A DNA stretch of 16,042 bases, from positions 1 through 16,042 of the forward strand of contig CAVRAZ010000009.1 of assembly GCA_963719135.1 (NCBI GenBank). The letters run 5' to 3'. The notes under the pieces are model-generated. The model was not told the DNA's origin, searched no databases, and worked only from the letters and a program-made list of their open reading frames with translations. Origin of the DNA: CAVRAZ01 sp963719135 (GTDB taxonomy: Bacteria > Pseudomonadota > Gammaproteobacteria > DSM-19610). The position numbers and the translations under genes are program-made. This document shows, piece by piece, positions 1-6,701 of the stretch (position 1 is its first letter; each line of letters begins with the position of its first letter).

Positions 1-191
1 TCCGGAACCGTCGCCCGCCTGAACTGTCATCAGTTGGCAGGGCCTCGGAACAGAATCAATGATCCGCCGGGTTGCGCGCGATGTCGACACGTGCAGCGAC
101 GCGCCCCCCGGTTCTCCCCGACCCGCGCTTTGGCGCCGGCAACCGAGGAGTGGGCTCTGCACTTTGCGAAATTCACGAACAAGGAGGGTCC

Positions 192-287
192 ATGACTGCC
201 GCCAATCGCCGCCTTGCGGGCGCGCCGCCCTGCACCCGCGCGGAGTGCAGGGACCGGCACAATGCACTGTTCTTCAAAATACGCTAA
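192..287 (+). CDS. Possible 31-codon leader ORF
   Basis: This short ORF starts at an ATG preceded by the best Shine-Dalgarno sequence of the neighbourhood, AAGGAGGG at 181-188, with a rather short 4-nt gap after GGAGG. It encodes a basic peptide with two cysteines (CTRAEC) and no recognised domain. It ends with TAA 23 bp inside the membrane protein gene that starts at 262, in another frame. It also covers the hairpin at 228-252, so ribosomes translating it would melt that hairpin. That arrangement suggests a translational leader. It could equally be the broken start of a lost gene, or chance. Confidence 0.35.
   Translation: MTAANRRLAGAPPCTRAECRDRHNALFFKIR
228..252 (+). promoter_or_regulatory. 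GC-rich hairpin before membrane protein start
   Basis: CCCTGCAC (228-235) and GTGCAGGG (245-252) form a perfect 8-bp stem with a 9-nt loop. The 3' arm carries the only purine-rich stretch near the ATG at 262, so the folded RNA could hide the ribosome-binding site of the membrane protein gene. There is no T-run, so it is not a terminator. The regulatory role is inferred. Confidence 0.35.
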
Positions 288-633
288 ACGGCCGGCTAAC
301 GGCGTGGTGCTGCTCGGATGCCTGCTGGCTCTCGCCACGGCATTTGAACCGCAGCCGACCGGCGCCTTCCATCTCGCCGCAGGCTATCTCATCTGCGGTT
401 TGCTACCCTACGTCGTCTACGGGAGTCTCACCGATATCCTCAACGGCTGTGCTCTGGTAGCCATCGGGGGCGTACTGCTGGCCGCCAACGTCGGCACGCG
501 CGCAGTCTTGTCCGTCAGCGCCGCCGCCAAGCCGGATTCGCTGATGCCGTACGGACTGTGCGCACTTCTGGTCATACTGGTCGTGGTCCTGGGTCTGGTG
601 CAGTCGATAAACCCGGGCGGCAATCCGAGGTAA
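262..633 (+). CDS. Small integral membrane protein, unknown function
   Basis: A 123-residue, very hydrophobic protein. I see hydrophobic segments at about residues 14-27, 37-54, 62-78 and 97-115, which gives three to four membrane helices, with short polar ends (start MHCSSKYAKR, end SINPGGNPR). I do not recognise a family. The ATG at 262 is preferred to an in-frame start at 214, because the extra N-terminus is arginine/proline-rich and looks like non-coding GC-rich sequence. The site before the ATG has only a weak Shine-Dalgarno and lies in a hairpin, which hints at coupling to the leader ORF. The gene appears monocistronic, with 429 bp before the next gene. Confidence 0.6.
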   Translation: MHCSSKYAKRPANGVVLLGCLLALATAFEPQPTGAFHLAAGYLICGLLPYVVYGSLTDILNGCALVAIGGVLLAANVGTRAVLSVSAAAKPDSLMPYGLCALLVILVVVLGLVQSINPGGNPR

Positions 634-1062
634 AGGTAGCGACCATCGTGGAATGGCAACGCCGGTCGCCGGCGCGGCTTTCCAAAGCCTGAGAAAGTCT
701 CCTGAACGCGCGCCGCAGAGAGGTCCCGAGCGGACCCGGGCGCCTTTGCGGTTTGTCAATAATCGGCCCTAAATCGAAGGAAAACGGGTGGCTGCATGAC
801 ACCAAGTCAGCAGCCGACACACGGTGCTTGACAGACTTCACAGCCCGTGATGAAGTGCGCGCCAGACACAACTTGTGGTTTGTGCAGGTTCGCAGGTTTT
901 CTAAAGACCAGTTGCGTGGAATGCGTTAATAATACCAACGTGTTTTGCGGCAGGGACGTTCCCGGCGAAAGCCGATGAGCGTTTCGACACCCCCTCCCCC
1001 GATTGCACCCCTGAAAGAAACTTGCTGTTGAGTTTTCGTATTCCGCGAAGGTTCTTCAGTAT
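634..1062. other. Intergenic region before the ASPIC/VCBS gene
   Basis: No gene is supported here; the open frames on both strands have unconvincing composition. A TTGACA hexamer at 828-833 could be a -35 box, but no good -10 lies at the right distance. A short inverted repeat (GGCTGC/GCAGCC) lies around 790-815. The stretch just before the gene, from about 900, is somewhat richer in A and T. It probably carries the promoter of the gene at 1063. Confidence 0.4.
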
Positions 1063-3006
1063 ATGTTCAAACAATCTCTTGTTCACGTGAGTTTCGTCAC
1101 TGCGGTCGCGGCGGCGACTCTGCCGGTCGCGCAGACCCAGATCCAGTTCAGCGATGCAACCGTCGCCGCCGGGGTCGATCATTCCAGCGAAACCTATGGC
1201 GCATCCTGGGGCGATCTCAACGGCGACGGCTTTCCGGATCTGTTCGTCAGCAACCACCGCACGCAGCCGAGCATGTACCTCAACCGGGGTGACGGCGCCT
1301 TCCTGGACACGGCGACGCAGACGTTCGCCTGGATCAACAAACCGAAAGCCGATACCCATGGCGCATCCTGGGTCGACTTCGACAACGACGGCGATCAGGA
1401 TCTGCTGGTCACCACCGGCCGCGGCAACCCCAACGAGTTCCTGGTCAATGAGCGCGGCGCACTGATCGACCGCACCACGCAGTTCGGGCTGACCTTCGAC
1501 AACTGGGGCGGCCGCCTGCCGGTCTGGCTCGACTACAATGGCGACGGGAAACTCGATTTCGTGATGACACAGATGGCGGGTGTCGCCAAGGTCATGCGCC
1601 AGGACAACGGGATGTTCTCGGATCAGACCACCGCGGTCAAGATGAACTGCAAGACGTTCCAGTACGCGCAGTTGCTGGACGTGAACGGCGACGGCCGCCA
1701 GGATTTCATCTGTCCCGACGAAACCGTATTTCCGCAGCGCATCTACAACACGCTGCCGCTGCCCTGGACCACGCTGACCTCGGCCCTGCCGCCGGTCGAG
1801 AAGACCATCGACACCGTCATCGCGGACTTCAACAACGACGGGCGCCTGGACATGTTTTATTTGAGCGGCGTGCAGCAGCGGCCTTCCTCGGTGGTCCAGG
1901 ACGGCAGCAACAAGGTCGAAGCACTGCTGATGGGTGGCGAAAAAGGCTTCAACTTCGTCACCGGCGGCGCAGTCACCTTCAAGCTCGACTGGAACAAGCT
2001 CGACAGCGGTTACGGCCTGCCGAAGATCTATATCGGCGCCGGCGGCCGGCATCCGGCTGCGGCACCCTTTACGCTCGATCCCAACGGGGATCCCAGCGTG
2101 ATCGGCATGCCGGTCGACACGGGGGAAACCCCGATTCTGCGTATCGGTTTCGATTCCGCCACGCGGCGCTGGACGGTAATTCTGCGGTCGGTGACGGATC
2201 TGACCGAGACGGTGTGGAGCGATTCCTATTTTCAGGTCTCCAGCACCGCACCGGTCAGTGACCTGAAGTCGACCGGTCTTTGGGGCAGCGACTACGCCGC
2301 CCAGCCCACGCTGCTGATGAACTATGCCGGCGGCTTCGTTGACCAGACCGTCGCCGCGGGCCTGGCCGCGCCGGTGCAGTGCTCCAGCGCAACCGCGGGC
2401 GACTACGACAACGACATGGATATCGATCTGTACCTGGTGTGCCGGAACGGCGCCAGCAACCTGCCGAATATCCTCTACCAAAACCAGGGTGACGGCACCT
2501 TTGTCGCTGTCCCCGCTGCGGGTGGCGCCGCCGGCCCGGTAGGCGCCGCCGTCGGCAGCGGCGCCGGAACCAGCGATTCCGTGGTGGCGGCGGACTACGA
2601 TGTGGACGGATTCCTGGACCTGTTCGTGACCAACGGCTTCAACATGCGGCCCAAGGGCTACGGCGGGCCGAACAAGCTGTTCCACAACCAGGGCAACGGC
2701 AATCACTGGGTCGAGCTGCAACTGGTCGGCACCGCGCTCGATCGCGACGCGACCGGTGCGCGCGTCACCGCCCGGGCCAACGGCATCGACCGGGTGCGCG
2801 AACGCAACGGCGGCTATCACCGCTGGTCGCAGGAAAGCACACCGATGCATTTCGGCCTGGCCGGCGCGACCAAGGTCGACCTGACGGTGCAATGGCCGAG
2901 CGGTCTCGTCGAATATCACCCGAACGTCGCCGCCAACCATCTGTACCGCGTCACCGAAGGCGGTGCTGTCTCGACGCTCACGCCGGGTAATGCGTTGCCC
3001 TATCCC

Positions 3007-3755
3007 TGCGGCGCGCCGACCTACGACGCCGGCACCCAAGCGGGCCTGTTCGTCTGGAAGGAATGCGCCACCGGCGCCTGGCAGTTCCGCGTGTCGCCCG
3101 GCGGTGTCAACACGACCTGGTCGGGCAAGTTCCTTTCCAGCGACGCGCTCAGTGCCATCGTGCCCAAGGGCCTGGAGTCGGTCGACGTACTGGATTCGAC
3201 CAGCGTGCCCAACCAGCTCAGCTTCGCGTTCAAGGTCGCCGGCGGCAACTGGGACGGCGCGAGCTTCACGCCCCAGGCCGGCGCCAGCACCTGCCTGAGC
3301 CTGGACGCTCCCACGGGTGCACAGGTCTACTACGGCCCGTTGCGGGTGCCGGTGGCGAAACAGTTTGACCTGGAGACGCTGGGCGCCTGCACCGGCCTTC
3401 CGCCGCGCGTGAGCCTGGCGCCGGTTTCGGTGTCCGAAACCGCGGCAACCGCCAAGTTCACGGTCAGTCTGTCCGCCGCCAGTGCGACCACCGTGACCGT
3501 CGTCGCGGCGACCGCGAACGGCACGGCGACCGCCGGCGCGGACTACACCGCCGTCGGCCCGACCACGCTGGTGTTCTCGCCGGGCCAGACCAGCCGGACG
3601 CTGTCGGTACCGGTGCTGAACGACACACTGGCCGAGGGTGACGAAACCTTCACGCTGTCTCTGAGCAACCCGTTCAACGCCATCCTCAACGTCGCGGTCG
3701 CCACCGGCACGATCCTGGACGACGAGCCGTCGCCTTGCGGCGCGCCGACCTACGA
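3007..3755 (+). repeat. Duplicated PCGAPTYD module within the ASPIC/VCBS gene
   Basis: Twenty identical bases (tgcggcgcgccgacctacga) occur at 3007-3026 and 3736-3755, each opening a PCGAPTYD module. The modules stay alignable at protein level: AGLFVWKECATGAW in the first matches AGVFLWRDCTTGTW in the second. In both the module ends with a hydrophobic stretch and LETLGAC or LDTLGGC. The second copy is the one broken by the insertion, so the first copy shows what the uninterrupted sequence should look like. Confidence 0.8.
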
Positions 3756-3921
3756 TCCGGGCGTTACCGCCGGCGTCTTTCTGTGGCGCGATTGCACGAC
3801 GGGCACCTGGACGACGCGCATGACCGCCGGAGGCGGCAGCACGCGCACCTATTACGGCAGCGTCAGCGGCGGCACCGCCTTCACGAGCGTGCAGCCCTGG
3901 AGCATCGAAGCCAACCAAGTG

Positions 3922-3987
3922 TGTCGTGACGCTCGGGATGCGAAACGGGACGTCCAAGTCACCGTTTCGCCCTCGCTTGTCACGACA
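3922..3987. repeat. Nested inverted repeat at the left end of the insertion
   Basis: An outer perfect 9-bp pair, TGTCGTGAC (3922-3930) with GTCACGACA (3979-3987), encloses an inner perfect 9-bp pair, GCGAAACGG (3940-3948) with CCGTTTCGC (3962-3970). The sequence between the two stems is partly complementary as well (GCTCGGG facing CCTCGC), so the whole 66 nt can fold as one long imperfect hairpin. No T-run follows. It resembles the palindromic ends of REP/MITE-like elements. Confidence 0.75.
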
Positions 3988-3993
3988 GCCTAT

Positions 3994-4209
3994 TGTGCCC
4001 CGGCCGCCCTGCGTCCGTGCCGCTTCGCCACACCATCGCACGCTCGGCGCTGGCTACGCAGCACTCCCGCAAATGGCTTGACGGCGTGTCGGATGCGCTT
4101 GCATAGGCCCTCCGCCGGCTTGGGACCTTTCGGCCCCGCGCCACTACGGCCATACGCCCGCGCCTACGCCTACCGCGGACTACGCGCCTTCGCTTCGCTC
4201 TCCATGGCG
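3994..4209 (+). repeat. Dispersed repeat, copy 1 (inside the ASPIC/VCBS gene)
   Basis: It begins with 24 bases identical to 14767-14790 (first 20: tgtgccccggccgccctgcg). It shares further blocks in the same order with copy 2: a GCTCGGC block, CTCCCGCAAATGGCT against CTCCCACAATGGCT, CGCCTACCG, and a closing TTCGC...CCATGGCG. Copy 1 is about 216 bp and copy 2 about 170 bp, so they have diverged by indels. No coding frame is supported. Confidence 0.7.
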
Positions 4210-4442
4210 CGCGGCGGATGTGCTGGATTTCGCCACCGATCCCGCGGTCATCAGCTTTGCGTTGAAGACGGGCACCCTCTATCAGGACGGCTTCAGTTTC
4301 GCCTTGCCGGCCAACGCCTCGGCCTGTTTCGCGGTCGACGCACCGGCCGGTACACTGGTACGAGTGGGCGCGGCCCAGACGCCGTTCACCGCGCCGTTCC
4401 GGCTGGACACGCTGGGCGGCTGCGGCGGCTGATCGCCTGACA

Positions 4443-5003
4443 TCACGCCCCGGTGGCCGCCACGGCGTCCGACAACGTCTGACCTTCGACCCGGGGCTCT
4501 ATCACCGCCCCGACGGCGCTGGCCGTCGCCCGGACCGACCCGGTGGACAGCACCGGCGCCGCGTCGATGTCCGCGGCATCCATCATCGTCGCGATGCGCT
4601 GGAGCGAAGACAACAGCAGTGTCTGCTCCCATTCCTGCAACTGCATGAAACGCTGCGCGAAGCGCTCCTGCAACAGGGGCGGCGACTGGCTCAGCAACGC
4701 CCGGCCCGCGGCGGTCGCCTCCACCAGGACCCGCCGCCGGTCCCCGGTATCTCGCAGCCGCTTGACCAGGTCCCTGTGTTCGAGCCGGTTGAGGATATCC
4801 GTGACCGTGGCCTGACTGAGGCTGACCTGGGCCGCCAGTTCGCCGGCGGCGAGACTCCCGCGCTGCAGCGCCTTCAATAGAAGGGCCTGAGGGCCGGTCA
4901 GGCCGTAGGTGTCGACCAGCGTCCGCGAGTGCAGGTCCACGGCGCGGATCACCCGCCGCAGCGCGACGATCACCTGATCGCCGATATCGTAATCTCGATT
5001 CAT
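4443..5003 (-). CDS. MarR-family transcriptional regulator
   Basis: A 186-residue winged helix-turn-helix regulator that should bind DNA as a dimer in the cytoplasm. Residues about 36-100 carry the DNA-binding domain. The recognition helix lies at about 62-75 (SLSQATVTDILNRL), and the MarR wing motif DTGDRRRVLVEAT at about 85-97. Flanking helices form the dimer interface. The tail after about residue 145 is alanine-rich and longer than in most MarR proteins. The ATG at 5003 is chosen over an in-frame TTG at 5036; neither has a strong Shine-Dalgarno. The gene is convergent with the ASPIC/VCBS gene, with only 10 bp between the stop codons. The ABC operon on the same strand ends about 630 bp upstream and is a possible but unproven target. 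The ligand is unknown. Confidence 0.88.
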   Translation of the reverse strand: MNRDYDIGDQVIVALRRVIRAVDLHSRTLVDTYGLTGPQALLLKALQRGSLAAGELAAQVSLSQATVTDILNRLEHRDLVKRLRDTGDRRRVLVEATAAGRALLSQSPPLLQERFAQRFMQLQEWEQTLLLSSLQRIATMMDAADIDAAPVLSTGSVRATASAVGAVIEPRVEGQTLSDAVAATGA

Positions 5004-5633
5004 GTTTGGTTTGTCCGGTTGCACTGGGTTTCGCAAATATTCGTTCAGTGGAGTTCCCGCCGCACACCAGTCACTATGACCTGATTTAGCATATTATTCA
5101 GCCCTCCCCTGGGTCTATTGCTGCACGCCCGTCGTATAGGTTTGCTCTCACGCGAGGTATGTGGCCGTCAGCGTTAAATCGACACCCGCAACCCTGGCGA
5201 CGACTGAACCGCGGCCGGCAAACGAACGCCCGTGGCGGCCGGTCCCCGGGGATCACACGCGATCGCACCTTCGGCCTTAAATATAGCCTACGGTGATTGG
5301 CCCGGTGGGTGGGGCGGCCGTGGCCTGCCTGCAGCCGAAGCCGGCACGGTACAGGGGGCGCCCCGTTGGCCGGTGACGTCGAAACCGCGATCGCCGGGAA
5401 CTTCCGCCTCACCTGGGAAACGGACGCGGCGCGGCGGAATGGCAGGCGGCGACCCGGCTAGGGTATTGGTTCCTTCGCCCGCAACGAGAATAGCGTAATG
5501 GACTTATCCAGAAGCTCGCCCGACGCGCCAAGCGAAAAGCGCCCGCCGGGCGACAGCCAACGCGCTCCGGCGGCAACCGCACCCAACGCCGAACCGCCGC
5601 CGCCAGTGCGCGTCGTCGGTCGGCGCCGCAGCG
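5004..5633. other. Intergenic region between marR-type gene and ABC operon
   Basis: No supported gene. The ORF at 5498-5824 (+) is proline/arginine-rich and overlaps the end of the DUF4340 gene in antisense, so I do not call it. An A/T-rich patch at about 5080-5100 (minus strand reads GAATAATATGCTAAAT) could hold the -10 region of the MarR gene promoter. A weak terminator candidate lies at 5535-5552. The rest is GC-rich with no pattern I recognise. Confidence 0.45.
5535..5552 (-). terminator. Weak terminator candidate after the ABC operon
   Basis: On the minus strand CGCCC-GGC-GGGCG forms a 5-bp stem with a 3-nt loop, followed by C and TTTT. It sits about 80 nt past the stop of the DUF4340 gene, the last gene of the operon. 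The T-run is only four bases, so Rho-independent termination would be weak. Confidence 0.3.
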
Positions 5634-6698
5634 TCATGATGAACCTTCTTTCGCTGGCGCCTGGTCCGAAGCGCCGGCGGCGTCCGCCGGCTGCGCCGTC
5701 CCGCCCGCGCCGCCCGCCCCGGCGGACAGGGTGGTCACCAACTGCTCGCGCCCGGCCGCTTTCACCAGCGCCTCGCCGGTGTAGTCCGGCAGGCGGAAAT
5801 ACTCCGGCCGGGTCGACACCTTGAGCACGTAGTCCTTTTCCTTCTCGCGCTTGCCGAGTCGGTATTCGATCGTCCCGCCGCCCTTGCGCTGCACGCTGAA
5901 CGCAAGTGCCGGCGCCTCCAGACCATACTCCGGTTTGTCCTCACGCCCGAGGACAGAATCGACGGTCAGAGCCGACACCGCCTGGACCAAAGCATCGGCC
6001 TTGGCCTGGTTGACCGTCTCGCCGTCCTGCAGATGCTCGGCGCCCCAGGTTGCCTGGGCAGCCGTCTTGAGCTGGCCATCCTTCGCGGCCTCGCTCGCCG
6101 GCCCCTTGGCTTCCCGGGTCAACGTGAGCGTCTGCAAAATGATCGACCCGATTTCGTCAGACGGCACCTTCAGCACACTCTTGTCTTCCCAGTCTTCGGG
6201 TTTGACCGGTGCGTCGTAGATGCCAAACTCGGTGGTGTAGACCGCTTTGTCCTTCGCCGTGCGTGCGCTCACCTGGCGCATGCCGGGCGAAGTGCCGAAA
6301 TAGAGCGTTGCCAGCGTCTCGTCGTTCAGGGCCAGCTTCACGCGCCGCTCGAAGGCATCATCGCTGACCTTGAAGCGCTTTTGTGCGGCTTCGGTCGTGG
6401 CGACGGCCAGACCGCGTTTCAAGCCCTTCAGCTCATCGAGCAGGCGATTCACCTTGGTCTTGTCGGCCGGGAAATCGCCGGTTCCGGGCAGCACCCAGCC
6501 GTCGCCCTTGCGTGCAAGCACGACCTCCTGTTTGTCCGGGCCGTCGAGCGTGAGCCGGTCCGGTGTCCGGCCGTCCAGGTCGAGAAGCGCCGTATCGGGC
6601 CGGTGTGCCTCCAGACTGGGGCCGGTGAAACTCATGGCCACGGCCAGCACCAGTTGGACGGCCAGCAGAACAGCGAGCATTCCGATTTTCTTCTGCAT
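5634..6698 (-). CDS. DUF4340 domain protein, third gene of Gld-like ABC operon
   Basis: 354 residues. A single N-terminal hydrophobic segment (about residues 5-24, after MQKK) anchors it in the inner membrane, with the rest in the periplasm. The body (about 60-300) has the DUF4340 pattern: a repeated beta-rich unit with GDGWVLPGTGDFPAD near 65-80, VSDDAF near 110, and LYFGTSPGMRQVSAR near 133-147. The last 30 residues are a Gly/Ala/Pro-rich tail. DUF4340 proteins commonly follow GldG-type genes and are thought to work with that ABC complex, although the biochemical role is unknown. The start lies 3 bp after the stop of the permease fusion, so the two are translationally coupled. No promoter of its own is visible. 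Confidence 0.88.
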   Translation of the reverse strand: MQKKIGMLAVLLAVQLVLAVAMSFTGPSLEAHRPDTALLDLDGRTPDRLTLDGPDKQEVVLARKGDGWVLPGTGDFPADKTKVNRLLDELKGLKRGLAVATTEAAQKRFKVSDDAFERRVKLALNDETLATLYFGTSPGMRQVSARTAKDKAVYTTEFGIYDAPVKPEDWEDKSVLKVPSDEIGSIILQTLTLTREAKGPASEAAKDGQLKTAAQATWGAEHLQDGETVNQAKADALVQAVSALTVDSVLGREDKPEYGLEAPALAFSVQRKGGGTIEYRLGKREKEKDYVLKVSTRPEYFRLPDYTGEALVKAAGREQLVTTLSAGAGGAGGTAQPADAAGASDQAPAKEGSS

Positions 6699-6701
6699 CG
6701 C

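Larger units (their letters stand above)
3916..4216. mobile_element. About 301-bp insertion: nested hairpin plus dispersed repeat
   Basis: Comparison of the two PCGAPTYD modules places the junctions. Residues LESVDVLD in the intact module correspond to IEAN, then the insert, then DVLD, so foreign DNA starts at about 3916 and ends at about 4216. The left part is a nested hairpin (3922-3987). From 3994 to about 4209 it matches a second copy at 14767-14936. I see no clear target-site duplication and no transposase frame, so it looks like a small non-autonomous or REP-like element. Its length, 301, is not divisible by 3, so it shifts the frame of the host gene. Confidence 0.75.
1063..4432 (+). 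pseudogene. Secreted FG-GAP/VCBS, ASPIC/UnbV and Calx-beta protein, interrupted near its C-terminus
   Basis: Large exported protein. Residues 1-23 look like a signal peptide (MFKQSLVHVS start, hydrophobic core, cleavage near PVA/QTQ). Seven calcium-binding-like FG-GAP/VCBS loops follow, for example DLNGDGFPDLF near 51, DFDNDGDQDLL near 105, DYNGDGKLDFV near 157 and DYDVDGFLDLF near 511. An ASPIC/UnbV domain spans about 547-635 (NHWVELQLVG, VQWPSGLVEY). Two copies of a PCGAPTYD module start at about 648 and 890, with a Calx-beta domain between them at about 781-888. The family is usually extracellular, with adhesion or propeller functions. The start has GCGAAGG 11 nt upstream. Codon 951 (3913-3915) is followed by about 301 bp of foreign DNA. 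The native frame resumes at 4217 (D-V-L-D-F) and ends at 4430-4432, matching the first module copy. Without the insertion the protein would be 1022 residues. As it stands, the frame runs through the insert to 4440 and gives 951 native plus 174 unrelated residues, possibly still stable. Confidence 0.88.

Noticed and set aside
901..4041. 1046-codon open frame on the minus strand
   Set aside because: It is the exact antisense of the ASPIC/VCBS gene, whose frame shows a signal peptide and repeated calcium-loop motifs. The antisense product is arginine/glycine/alanine-rich without domains; long antisense frames are common in GC-rich genes.
5498..5824. 108-codon plus-strand ORF
   Set aside because: The composition is Pro/Arg/Ala-rich, there is no good ribosome-binding site, and it overlaps the end of the DUF4340 gene in antisense.
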